Of a DNA stretch of 32,284 nucleotides, positions 20,764-29,648 are shown one piece after another (positions within the stretch are counted from its first letter, which is position 1; each line of letters opens with the position of its first letter). The position numbers and the translations under genes were made by a program. Below the pieces are notes generated by a model, which worked only from the letters and a program-made list of their open reading frames with translations, was not told the DNA's origin and did no database searches. Origin of the DNA: Verrucomicrobiales bacterium (GTDB taxonomy: Bacteria; Verrucomicrobiota; Verrucomicrobiia; Verrucomicrobiales; DEV007); the NCBI GenBank assembly GCA_016795385.1, contig JAEUHI010000059.1, positions 1 through 32,284 on the forward strand, in the 5' to 3' direction.

Positions 20764-21216
20764 TCACTCGTCGAACTCGAAACGTCCTTTGCCGCGGAGG
20801 ATCTGACGACCCGGCCGGGTGGGATTCACCGGACGGTTCAAGGTGATCCTGCCATACCCATAAAAAACAATGGCACGCCGCCGCAAGTCCGCCGTGGCAC
20901 GGAAATTGTCGGTTTCAATCTCGTCCCCGCGGCGTGCGCGGAACTGTAGCAAGGTCGGGTACTCGCCGAGCACGGTCGGCCTCACCGCGCGACCAGGCAA
21001 GGTCCGGACCGTCGCGCGGATCGTCGAGGTATCGTCGATCGGATCATATTCGCCGGATCCACGGAGACGACCCTTCAGGACTTGGCGGGAAGGTTGATTC
21101 ACGACCACACCGCGGAAGCGGAGGGTGGCTTCGATATCCTCGGCCTTCGAAAGAGGAGCCGGGAGGACCATGGCGGAGGCGAGGATCGTTCGACCCAGGA
21201 GGGAGTTTGCCTTCAT
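20764..21216 (-). CDS. Small exported protein, unknown function
   Basis: 150 aa starting MKANSLLGRTILASAMVLPA, with a signal peptide that would be cut after P-L-S-K-A. The mature part is rich in Arg and beta-forming residues (A-T-L-R-F-R-G-V-V-V-N-Q-P and I-V-F-Y-G-Y-G-R-I-T-L) and ends G-K-G-R-F-E-F-D-E. I recognise no family. I start at the ATG at 21216, where the signal sequence begins, with GAGAAAC just upstream; the open frame extends 36 codons further but without signal character. It is convergent with the lipoprotein gene and divergent from the SYLF gene. Confidence 0.65.
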   Translation of the reverse strand: MKANSLLGRTILASAMVLPAPLSKAEDIEATLRFRGVVVNQPSRQVLKGRLRGSGEYDPIDDTSTIRATVRTLPGRAVRPTVLGEYPTLLQFRARRGDEIETDNFRATADLRRRAIVFYGYGRITLNRPVNPTRPGRQILRGKGRFEFDE

Positions 21217-21526
21217 ATTGTTTCTCGGGTGGGGTTGTTGGTTAGGGGTGATGGCACCGACCCTCCTCTTCATCGCAGGAGCGATGCCATGGCGCCCAAT
21301 CCCCTGAGAACAAGCCGATTGCACATCGGAACGCTCTCGCTTTCAGCGATCGAACCCGCCGCACCGATGCAATACGCCAGCGCAAGGTCGCTCTTTGCAC
21401 GGCGGCAAAATCGAAGCCGCCCCCTCCCTATTCAACAAAAGCGTTGGTTCCGAATGCCACGATTTCCCTTCTCATCGTCCTTCACCCATGGCATAGTCAC
21501 CGCCATCGCCCCACACTGGAAATCGC
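21217..21526. other. Divergent intergenic region, nothing recognised
   Basis: 310 bp between two divergent exported-protein genes. It must hold both promoters, but I see no convincing boxes, repeats or RNA gene. Confidence 0.4.
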
Positions 21527-22228
21527 ATGAATCCGCAGCCCCTCCTCCGCCTCCTCTCACTTCTTCTCTTCGTTGCTTTTTCCCCGGTCTCCGACTGCTT
21601 CGCCGACAAGTCGAAGGAGGAGCTCGAAGAACGCATCACCGCCAACCTCACCCGGCTCGCCGAGCGCCAGCAGGATCTCCGATGGGCGATCCCGGCGGAA
21701 GTCATTGCCCAGGCGAAAGGCATCGTCATCCTTCATAGCGTCAAAGCCGGCTTCATCGTCGGAGCCGAGGTCGGCAACGGCATCGCCATCGTCCGCAAGG
21801 CCGATGGCACCTGGGGAGCACCAGCCTTCGTCGCACTCGTGAACCGCTCCTTCGGCCTCCAGGCGGGTGCGGATGAATCCGTCACCATTCTCTGTCTCAT
21901 GACCGAGCAAAGCCTCAAGGTCATCCACCACGGTGCCAACGTCGAAGTCGGGATCGACCTCGAGGCTGCCGCCGGACCTCTCGGTGCCGGTGGGGAGATC
22001 ACTTCCACCACCGTGCAAAAACCCGTCCTCGTCTACACCAGTGAAAAAGGCGCCTTCGCCGGCGCCTCGATCGAAGCCGGAGCCCTCATCGGCGACAAGA
22101 AAAAGAACGAGACCGTCTACGGAGAAAAGATGGACGCGATCCTCTTTTCCGGCCAAGCCCAGCCGACTCCGGCCGGACTGCGCCTCATCGAAGCGCTGAA
22201 TGGTTTCGCGGGACAGGCGGCGAGGTGA
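21527..22228 (+). CDS. SYLF/Ysc84-type lipid-binding protein, exported
   Basis: 233 aa with a signal peptide (MNPQPLLRLLSLLLFVAFSP, cut near F-A-D at about 26). The body is a SYLF domain: I-P-A-E-V-I-A-Q-A-K-G-I-V-I-L-H-S-V-K-A-G-F-I-V-G (about 55-79), then W-G-A-P-A-F-V-A-L, L-C-L-M-T-E-Q-S-L-K and the glycine-rich G-A-F-A-G-A-S-I-E-A-G-A-L near 180-193. Members bind membranes or phosphoinositides, and some bacterial ones are periplasmic stress proteins; the exact role here is unknown. The gene is complete. The context TGGAAATCGC before the ATG contains a weak GGA. Confidence 0.88.
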   Translation: MNPQPLLRLLSLLLFVAFSPVSDCFADKSKEELEERITANLTRLAERQQDLRWAIPAEVIAQAKGIVILHSVKAGFIVGAEVGNGIAIVRKADGTWGAPAFVALVNRSFGLQAGADESVTILCLMTEQSLKVIHHGANVEVGIDLEAAAGPLGAGGEITSTTVQKPVLVYTSEKGAFAGASIEAGALIGDKKKNETVYGEKMDAILFSGQAQPTPAGLRLIEALNGFAGQAAR

Positions 22229-22283
22229 GGGGTTGGTGGTGGCATCAAAGCCACCGCAATTGAAACTACAAAAATCTCGTCGC

Positions 22284-22463
22284 CCTACTCCTACTCATAC
22301 TCCTACTCATACTCCTACTCATACTCCTACTCATACTCATACTCCTACTCCTACTCCTACTCATACTCCTACTCCTACTCATACTCCTACTCATACTCCT
22401 ACTCATACTCCTACTCATACTCCTACTCCTACTCATACTCATACTCCTACTCATACTCCTACT
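22284..22463 (+). repeat. Hexamer satellite, 30 units of CCTACT/CATACT
   Basis: Exactly 180 bp of uninterrupted 6-bp units. I count 17 CCTACT and 13 CATACT in irregular order, with no other variant. It begins 55 bp after the SYLF stop and ends 116 bp before the PQQ-like gene. All frames are open, giving apparent Thr-Pro/Thr-His or Ser-Met/Ser-Arg peptides that are not real genes. Confidence 0.92.
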
Positions 22464-22493
22464 CAGCTGAGGGTCGAGGGACGTTCGGATTCC

Positions 22494-22520
22494 GAGTATG
22501 AGTATGAGTAGGAGTATGAG
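22494..22520 (+). repeat. Inverted arm of the hexamer satellite
   Basis: Four reverse-complement units, AGTATG, AGTATG, AGTAGG, AGTATG (22495-22518), with flanking G and AG. The 27 bp pair perfectly with array units 7-10 and their flanks, and imperfectly with other positions, so slipped hairpins are possible. A 30-bp unique spacer separates the arm from the array. Confidence 0.85.
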
Positions 22521-22579
22521 ATTTTGAGATCGCATCCCCGCCTATTGACACCCTCCCTTCCAACCCTCACCATCTCCGC

Positions 22580-23911
22580 ATGACCCGCCCCGTGCCCTTC
22601 GCTCTTCTCGTCGGCTTCACCTTCGCCGTTCTCGCCGCCACATCCGCTCTCCGTGCCGCCGACAGCTGGACCGACTATCGTGGCCCCAGCCAGGACGGAC
22701 ACGCCGGCACCGCCGGCCTGCCGATGAAGTGGAGCGAATCCGAAAACGTGAAGTGGAAAACGGAGATCCCCCACCTCGGTCTCTCTTCGCCGATCGTGAT
22801 GGACAACCAGGTGTGGCTCACCACCGCGACGGAGGACGGCCACGACTTCTTCGTCCTGTGTATCGACGCGACCACCGGCGAGATCCTCGCCAATGAAAAA
22901 CTCTTCCACAGCGACGATCCCCAGTCGATGGGCAACGGCGCGGCCGACAACAGCTATGCCACCCCCTCCGCGGTCATCGAGGCGGGTCGTGTCTACGTGC
23001 ACTACGGCCACTTCGGCACCGCCTGTCTCGATACGACCACCAAAAAGGTCCTCTGGAAACGCGACGACCTGAAATGCTACCACTACCGCGGCGCATCCTC
23101 CTCGCCCGTGCTCTTTGAAAACCTTCTCATCCTAACCTTCGATGGAGCCGACCTCCAGTATGTCGTTGGTCTCGACAAGACCACCGGCAAGACCGTCTGG
23201 AAGACCGACCGCTCCGCCGTCTGGAACGACGAACACATCGACAAGCCGATGGTGAAGGAAGGTGATTGGCGCAAAGCCCACGGCACCCCGCTCATCGTCA
23301 CCATCGACGGCTCGCCCGTCATGTGCAGTGTCGGCGCGAAGGCCGCCTACGGCTACGATCCCCGCACCGGCAAGGAACTCTGGCGGGTCGATCATCCCGC
23401 CTACTCCGCCGCGGCCCGGCCCGTCTATCACGAGGGACGTTTCATCGTCGTCACCGGATTCAGCCAGGGTGCCGAGATGATTTCCATCAAGACCGGCGGC
23501 AGCGGCGTGATCACCGACACCCACGTCGAGTGGCGCATTGAAAAGTCCTTCCCCAAATATTCCTCCCCCATCGTCGTCGATGACCTCGTTTATTTCGCGA
23601 TGGACGACACCTTCGTCCTTTGCGTCGAAGCCGCGACGGGCCAGGAGGTCTGGCGCGGCCGCCTCACCGGCAAATTCCGCGCCTGCCCGATCTACGTCGA
23701 TGGCAAACTCTTCTTCTTCAGTCTCGAAGGCGAGACCACGATCCTTGAGCCCGGACGCGAATTCAAGGTCCTCGCCACCAACCGCCTCGCCGACAACGCC
23801 CCCCTTGATGATCCCCGCCGCGGCCCCGGCTTTATGGCCTCACCCGCCGTGGTCGGCAAGGCGATGTTCCTGCGGACGCGGCATCACCTGTATCGGGTGG
23901 AGGGAGAGTGA
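22580..23911 (+). CDS. Exported PQQ-like beta-propeller (WD40-like/BamB-like) protein
   Basis: 443 aa with a signal peptide (MTRPVPFALLVGFTFAVLAA, cut near L-R-A-A at about 26). The start of the mature part, W-T-D-Y-R-G-P-S-Q-D-G-H-A, is typical of PVC propeller proteins. Repeated blade motifs follow, ending in D-x-x-T-G-x-x-x-W: C-I-D-A-T-T-G-E-I-L, L-D-K-T-T-G-K-T-V-W-K, Y-D-P-R-T-G-K-E-L-W-R, V-E-A-A-T-G-Q-E-V-W-R. I count about seven blades. No heme site or PQQ-dehydrogenase active-site signature is evident, so it is more likely a binding or scaffold protein than an alcohol dehydrogenase. Confidence 0.88.
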   Translation: MTRPVPFALLVGFTFAVLAATSALRAADSWTDYRGPSQDGHAGTAGLPMKWSESENVKWKTEIPHLGLSSPIVMDNQVWLTTATEDGHDFFVLCIDATTGEILANEKLFHSDDPQSMGNGAADNSYATPSAVIEAGRVYVHYGHFGTACLDTTTKKVLWKRDDLKCYHYRGASSSPVLFENLLILTFDGADLQYVVGLDKTTGKTVWKTDRSAVWNDEHIDKPMVKEGDWRKAHGTPLIVTIDGSPVMCSVGAKAAYGYDPRTGKELWRVDHPAYSAAARPVYHEGRFIVVTGFSQGAEMISIKTGGSGVITDTHVEWRIEKSFPKYSSPIVVDDLVYFAMDDTFVLCVEAATGQEVWRGRLTGKFRACPIYVDGKLFFFSLEGETTILEPGREFKVLATNRLADNAPLDDPRRGPGFMASPAVVGKAMFLRTRHHLYRVEGE

Positions 23912-24388
23912 GCCTCGGAAGACAAGCACCGTTGCCATTCGTTCCCCACCCATTTCATCAGCCCTGATTCGCGGTCATCCGCGTGTCATTCGCGTGTCAT
24001 CCACATTTCCTCGGCTTCCCGATGGGATCTCCTGACGCAGGCTCCGGCCACCCCGTCTTCCAGGTGACGGAAAGGGCCGGTGGGTTCCCGGCTTCCGGTC
24101 CTGGTTTCGGGTCCGTTTCCTGATGTGGCGAAATCGTTCCCCAAAGCCGTTCCCCCTGAGAAGGAAGAGGCCAGGGGTAGATGCCACAGCGGTTTCCAAG
24201 AGGGAAGACAGAGACGGAAGACTGACCGGAATTCTCATTTTGTCCCGTCGCCCCCCGTTCCAGCCACATTAGCACTTGTGGTTTTTACATTGGCATGCAA
24301 AGTGCGTCGCTTCACACGTACAGATTGTAAAGGGTTCCGTGGTGGATCCGAGTAGGTCGACGTTTTTCAATTTTTTCATTTACTACCA
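23912..24388. other. Non-coding leader region before the tpsA gene
   Basis: 477 bp without a convincing gene. Near 23967-24003 short phrases recur (TCATCCGCGTGTCATTCGCG, then GTGTCATCCAC). The last 30 bp before the tpsA ATG are T-rich (TTTTTCAATTTTTTCATT), with no Shine-Dalgarno. The tpsA promoter should be here but no clear boxes were identified. Confidence 0.45.
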
Positions 24389-27300
24389 ATGGCAATCGCA
24401 GACGATAATCCGCAACAACAAGGGCTGAAAAAGGGACTCTTTCACTTTCCGCTTTCCGGGATCTGTGGGCTTCTTTCCGCCGGTCTCGCCCTAGGTTCCC
24501 TGCACCCCCAGGTTCTCCGCGCGAATCCGAGCGGCGGTGCCGTGGCGGCCGGTTCCGCCGGGATCTCCAGTCATGGATCGACCCTGACGATCACCCAGGG
24601 CAGCAACCGGGCCATCATCAACTGGCAGGACTTTTCGATTTCGGCGGGCGAGACCACCCGCTTCATCCAGCCCTCGAGCAGCAGCGCGATGCTCAATCGC
24701 GTCATCGGCGGCAATCCGAGCCAGATCCACGGCAGGCTTCAGGCAAACGGGCAGGTCTATCTGATCAATCCCAACGGCATTCTCGTCGGCCCGGGTGGGG
24801 TCGTGGATACGGGCGGCTTCCTCGCCTCGACCCTCGATCTCTCGGATGACGAATTCCTGCGCGGAGGCGACCTCCGCTTCAGCGGGAACTCAAATGCCTC
24901 GGTCATCAACCTCGGCAGCATCGGAGCGAGCGAGGGCGATGTCATCCTCATCGCCCGCACCATTGAGAACCATGGGGAGATCCATGCTCCCAAGGGAACT
25001 GCCTCGCTCGCGGCGGGCAGCGAGGTGCTCGTGAAGGCCAGCGGGGAGGATCGTGTCTTTATCGAGGCAGGCAAAGGCTCCGTAACCAACAAAGGCCTCA
25101 TCGAAGGTGCGGCCGCGGAGATCAAGGCCGCCGGAGGCAACGAATACGCGCTGGCGATCAACAACGAGGGCACGGTCCGCGCGACCGGGGTCTCAAATTC
25201 CGGCGGAAGAATCCGGCTGGTCGCGAACGGCGGCAAAATCCGTCAGGCAGGCACCCTGAAGGCGACCAAGGCGCCGACGGCGACGGAAAATGCCGATGTG
25301 CGGGTGATCGGCAAGGACGTCGAAGTGACCGAAACGTCGCGGATCGAAGCGCCGGGCGGCTTTGTCGAAACCAGCGGTGATCGCATCTCGATCGCACCGG
25401 GCTCGATCGTCGATACACGGGCCGGAGAAGGCACCGCGGGCATGTGGCTCATCGACCCGGCCGACCTGAATGTCATCACCGGCGGCGGCAACGACCCGAC
25501 GGCTTCGACGGTCGATCCCTTGACCGTCGCGTCGCTGCTGAACTTGAGCAACATCACTCTCCAGGCGACGAACAGCATCACCGTGAGCAACCTCATCGAC
25601 GCCTCCGCCAACGCCGCGGCCAATAGCCTCACGCTCGACACGGTGACCCTGAACCTGAATGCACCGATCATCCTGAAGACGGGTGCCACACTTTCCGGAA
25701 CCTCGCTGCTGACCACGGTGAATGTGGGCGCGGGTGGACGCGTGCAGAACGGCATCGACGCCGTCACCGCCAACGGCACGGTCAACCTCGCCGCCTCCAC
25801 CTACAACCTTCCGGGCACGGTCAACATCGCGAAGAACGTGACCTTGAACGGCACCGCGGGTTCGACGGTTCTGGATGCCGGCAACGCCTTTGGTGTCATG
25901 TCGATCTCCGCGGGGACTGTGACCTTGGACGGCCTGACCCTCCAACGCGGGCGGGCGATATCAGCGGGCGGTCTTCGCGTCAGCGGTGGGGCGAATGTGA
26001 CCATTCGGAACAGCGCCATCACTGCCAATGCCTCGACCAACAGCAGCGGCTCCGGAGAGTTTGGTGGCGGTGTATTGACGGCCGCGGGCACCACGATCTC
26101 GATTGACCGAAGCACGATCTCCAACAACACGGCAAGATACGGCGCCGGGGTGGACCACTATGGAGTGCTGACCATCACCAACAGCACGATCTCCGGGAAT
26201 GTCGCCAGCAGCAGCGGCGGCGGTGCCTACATCAACCCGGGGGCCTCCCTGAGTATCACGAACAGCACCGTCGCCAACAACCGCTCGAGTGGCGTTGGCA
26301 CAGGCCTCGACAACGATGGTGGTACGCTCATCGTCAGGCGCACCACGGTGGTTGGAAACGTCGGCGCAACGGGCGGAGGCATCTACAGCGGCGGCGGCAC
26401 CTTCACCATGGGGCACTCCCTGGTCGTCGGAAACACCGCCAGCCTCGGTCCGGACATGCGGGTGGTTGGAGGAACCGTCACTTCAGAGGGCTACAACATC
26501 TTGGGGAGCATCAGCGGTTTCACCCCCAACGGAACGACGGATGTCACCTACACGGGCGCCCTCGCCGACATCGTTCAAACGAGCGCTGGAGCGGTGGTGC
26601 TGGCGGACAACGGCGGACCGACCCAAACCGTCGCGCTGGTCCATGGCAGCGCCGCTTATCTCACAGGGGGCCCGAACCCCGGCGGCCTGCTGGATCAACG
26701 CGGCCGCCTCCGCGGGGCGAACATCTCGGTCGGTGCCTACGATGCCGATCCCACCACGCTGTCGCACGTCGTCACCACCACGGCCGACAATCGCGTCATC
26801 GGCTCGTCGCAGAATTCCCTGCGCTCCGCCATCTGGGCCATCAACCAAGGCTATGGAAGCGGCAATGCGGTCACCTTCGACTCCGCCGGCGTCTTTGCCA
26901 CCGCGCAGACGATCACCCTCAGCCTCGGGGAGCTGGTGCCCAGCGAGAGCATGAGCATCACCGGCAGCACCGCCGGGGTGACGATCAACGCCAACAGTCT
27001 CAGCCGCGTCATGAGGTTCGCGGGCACGGGCGCCGATACCTTCACCCTCGATCGCCTCAACTTGACCGGCGGGCGGGTCAGCGGCGCCGGGGTCGCCGGC
27101 GGAGGCATCGAATTCGTGAACAGCGGCACTTTGAACCTGCTCAACAGCACGGTCAGCGGAAACCAGAGTCTGACTACCTCGGGCGGCGGCATCTATCTCT
27201 ATGGTGCGGCACTGAATGTGACCAATAGCACGATCTCGGGGAATACTTCTTTCAGTTACGGTGGCGGCATTGAAGCGATCGCCTCATCGGGGCTGAGCGT

Positions 27301-29614
27301 GCTCAACAGCACGATCGCCAACAATACCTCCCAGTATGGCGGTGGCATCGACGTCGACAGCACGACAACGACGATCACGAACAGCACGATCTCCGGCAAC
27401 ACCGCGACCGGAGACTCTCGCGGAGGTGGAGTTTATGTCTACAGCGGCTCGGTGACGGTCACCAACACGATCATCGCTGGCAACACCGCGACGAATTCGC
27501 CCGATGTGGACGGCACCTTCATCGACGGTGGATACAATCTCATCGGCAACGTGGGCAACGCCGGCGGCTTCACCGTCTCCACGCTCGTCGGAACGAGCGC
27601 CGCGCCGCTGAACGCGCGCCTTTCCGCCCTCGGCAACTACGGCGGCCCGACCCAGACCTTCGGCCTCCTCCCCGGCAGCATCGCCATCAATGCGGGCTCG
27701 GCCACCGGGAACGACCAGCGCGGGTTCGGCCGCGTTGGTACGGCGGACATCGGCTCGTTCGAATCGCAGGGCTTCACCTACTCCGTGGTCAGCGGATCGG
27801 GGCAGCAGGCCGAACTGGCCGCGGCCTTCGCCAACCCGCTCGTGGTCGGCGTGACCGCCACCAACGGGCTCGACCCCGTGGTGGGCGGCATCGTGAATCT
27901 CGTCCTGCCAAGTTCCGGCGCGAGCGCCACGGGCACGTTCCAGCAGACCATCAACGCCTCGGCCCAGGCCTCCTTCAGCCTCACCGCGAACACGACGCTC
28001 GGCGCCTACTCCGCCGCCGTGCAGGGCTCGCCTTCCACCACCTTCAACCTGGAGAATACCCGGATCGCCCTCACCGTGACGCTCAATCCCGGACAGGGCA
28101 AAGTCTACGGGAACACCGACCCGGCCCTCACCTACCTGCTCACCTCGGGCTCGTTCCTGCCGGGCGATGCCTTCACCGGTTCGCTCGCGCGCGCCGCCGG
28201 CGAAAATGTCGGTCCTTACAGCGTGAACCTCGGCACCCTCACGGCGGGCGGGAACTACAATGTTTCCTACCAGTCGGGCGGCAACAGCTTCACCATCACC
28301 CCGCGCGATATCACCGTCACCGCGTTGGGTGGCACGTCGGAGTATGGTCAAAACCCATCCAACCCGGGGCTGAGCGCGACGAATCTCGCCAGCTTCGATG
28401 ACATTTCCGCCCTGACCGGCCTGAGCAACAGCTTTGGAATCGATAGCACCAGCCCGGTCAACAGCTACACGCTGAATGTCGCGGGCACGCTCACCAACCC
28501 GAACTACAACGTGACGGCGACGAACCCCGGAAGCTGGAGCGTGACTCCCAAGGCGCTCACCATCGCGGCCGGCGACCAGAGCAAGATCTACGGCGACACC
28601 TTCACCTTCGCCGGCACCGAGTTCACCGCGAGCGGCCTGATCAACAACGATACCGTCACCAGTGTCACCTTCGCGAGCACCGGCGCGGTCAATACGGCGA
28701 CCGTCGCCGGCGGTCCCTATGCGATCACCGCGAGCGGCGCGATCGGCACGGGGCTGGGCAACTACACGATCGGATACACGGCCGGATCGCTCACGGTCGG
28801 CCAGCGGGACATCACCGTCACCGCGCTGGGCGGCACCTCGGCCTACGGTCAAAGCCCTTCCAACCCCGGGTTGAGCGCGACGAATCTCGCGAGCTTCGAT
28901 ACCGCGTCCGCGCTCACCGGCCTGAGCAACAGCTTCGGGATCGACAGCACCAGCCCGATCAACACTTACACGCTCAATGTCGCGGGCATGCTCACCAACG
29001 GGAACTACAACGTGACGGCCACGAACCCCGGAAGCTGGAGTGTCACGCCCAGGGAACTCACCATCACGGTCAACAACCTGAGCAAGATCTACGGCAACAC
29101 CCTCACCTTCGCCGGCACCGAGTTCACGACGAGCGGCCTGATCAACAACGATACCGTCACCAGTGCCACCCTGGCGAGCGCCGGTGCGGTCAATACGGCG
29201 TCCGTCGCGGGCGGTCCCTACGACATCACCGGGTCGATGGCGGTCGGCACGGGCTTGGAGAACTACACCATCAACTACGTCTCCGGATCGTTGACCGTGA
29301 CCCCGCGCCCCATTCGCGTCACCGCTCTGGGTGGTCGGTCCCAGGCGGGGAAAAAGGCGCGGAATCCGGGGCTGCGAGCTGAAAATCTCGCCTCATTCGA
29401 TTCGCTCTCCGCCCTCCAGGGATTGAAGAACGGTTTCAAGATCACCTCCCGTACCCCGGCAGGAAAGTATGCCTTGCGGGTGGTCGGGAATCTATCCAAT
29501 CCGAACTATGAGGTCGTCGCGACGACTCGCGGCACCTGGATCGTGTTGCCCGGATCCCAGTCATCGATCTCCCCACCGCGGGACGCGGCCGGCCGCGGAA
29601 AGAGAGCCAGGTAA
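24389..29614 (+). CDS. TpsA-type two-partner secretion exoprotein (filamentous haemagglutinin-like) with beta-helix and MBG repeats
   Basis: A 1741-aa secreted protein, probably an adhesin. It has an extended signal peptide ending near L-R-A-N-P (about 45). The TPS secretion domain follows, with A-M-L-N-R-V-I-G-G-N-P-S-Q-I and L-I-N-P-N-G-I-L-V-G (Asn127-Pro-Asn-Gly), the motif recognised by TpsB. About 455-1130 are two right-handed beta-helix blocks with repeated N-S-T-I-S-G-N units. Each closes in choice-of-anchor-Q style (L-D-Q-R-G-R-L-R-G; N-D-Q-R-G-F-G-R-V-G-T-A-D-I-G-S-F-E). The second block opens with S-L-R-S-A-I-W-A-I-N-Q. From about 1226 come MBG-type modules (K-V-Y-G-N-T-D-P, K-I-Y-G-D-T-F-T-F), including two near-identical 167-residue units. 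There is no sorting signal at the C-terminus. tpsB follows after 34 bp. Confidence 0.93.
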   Translation: MAIADDNPQQQGLKKGLFHFPLSGICGLLSAGLALGSLHPQVLRANPSGGAVAAGSAGISSHGSTLTITQGSNRAIINWQDFSISAGETTRFIQPSSSSAMLNRVIGGNPSQIHGRLQANGQVYLINPNGILVGPGGVVDTGGFLASTLDLSDDEFLRGGDLRFSGNSNASVINLGSIGASEGDVILIARTIENHGEIHAPKGTASLAAGSEVLVKASGEDRVFIEAGKGSVTNKGLIEGAAAEIKAAGGNEYALAINNEGTVRATGVSNSGGRIRLVANGGKIRQAGTLKATKAPTATENADVRVIGKDVEVTETSRIEAPGGFVETSGDRISIAPGSIVDTRAGEGTAGMWLIDPADLNVITGGGNDPTASTVDPLTVASLLNLSNITLQATNSITVSNLIDASANAAANSLTLDTVTLNLNAPIILKTGATLSGTSLLTTVNVGAGGRVQNGIDAVTANGTVNLAASTYNLPGTVNIAKNVTLNGTAGSTVLDAGNAFGVMSISAGTVTLDGLTLQRGRAISAGGLRVSGGANVTIRNSAITANASTNSSGSGEFGGGVLTAAGTTISIDRSTISNNTARYGAGVDHYGVLTITNSTISGNVASSSGGGAYINPGASLSITNSTVANNRSSGVGTGLDNDGGTLIVRRTTVVGNVGATGGGIYSGGGTFTMGHSLVVGNTASLGPDMRVVGGTVTSEGYNILGSISGFTPNGTTDVTYTGALADIVQTSAGAVVLADNGGPTQTVALVHGSAAYLTGGPNPGGLLDQRGRLRGANISVGAYDADPTTLSHVVTTTADNRVIGSSQNSLRSAIWAINQGYGSGNAVTFDSAGVFATAQTITLSLGELVPSESMSITGSTAGVTINANSLSRVMRFAGTGADTFTLDRLNLTGGRVSGAGVAGGGIEFVNSGTLNLLNSTVSGNQSLTTSGGGIYLYGAALNVTNSTISGNTSFSYGGGIEAIASSGLSVLNSTIANNTSQYGGGIDVDSTTTTITNSTISGNTATGDSRGGGVYVYSGSVTVTNTIIAGNTATNSPDVDGTFIDGGYNLIGNVGNAGGFTVSTLVGTSAAPLNARLSALGNYGGPTQTFGLLPGSIAINAGSATGNDQRGFGRVGTADIGSFESQGFTYSVVSGSGQQAELAAAFANPLVVGVTATNGLDPVVGGIVNLVLPSSGASATGTFQQTINASAQASFSLTANTTLGAYSAAVQGSPSTTFNLENTRIALTVTLNPGQGKVYGNTDPALTYLLTSGSFLPGDAFTGSLARAAGENVGPYSVNLGTLTAGGNYNVSYQSGGNSFTITPRDITVTALGGTSEYGQNPSNPGLSATNLASFDDISALTGLSNSFGIDSTSPVNSYTLNVAGTLTNPNYNVTATNPGSWSVTPKALTIAAGDQSKIYGDTFTFAGTEFTASGLINNDTVTSVTFASTGAVNTATVAGGPYAITASGAIGTGLGNYTIGYTAGSLTVGQRDITVTALGGTSAYGQSPSNPGLSATNLASFDTASALTGLSNSFGIDSTSPINTYTLNVAGMLTNGNYNVTATNPGSWSVTPRELTITVNNLSKIYGNTLTFAGTEFTTSGLINNDTVTSATLASAGAVNTASVAGGPYDITGSMAVGTGLENYTINYVSGSLTVTPRPIRVTALGGRSQAGKKARNPGLRAENLASFDSLSALQGLKNGFKITSRTPAGKYALRVVGNLSNPNYEVVATTRGTWIVLPGSQSSISPPRDAAGRGKRAR
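28307..29308 (+). repeat. Two tandem 501-bp units within tpsA (MBG modules)
   Basis: Unit 1 (28307-28807) and unit 2 (28808-29308) are highly similar at DNA level and exactly 501 bp (167 codons) long. Each encodes two modules, I-T-V-T-A-L-G-G-T-S and L-T-I followed by K-I-Y-G. A diverged half unit (I-R-V-T-A-L-G-G-R-S) follows from 29309. The pattern points to recent in-frame duplication. Confidence 0.88.
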
Positions 29615-29648
29615 GAAGTTCGGGCCCCGGATTCGTCCAACGACCGCG

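Noticed and set aside
22284..22463. CRISPR array
   Set aside because: Units are 6 bp with no unique spacers and no cas genes nearby.
22200..22511. Open frames across the hexamer array giving Thr-Pro/Thr-His or Ser-Arg/Ser-Met repeats
   Set aside because: A hexamer array without stop codons is open in any frame by construction, and flanking codons show no coding character.
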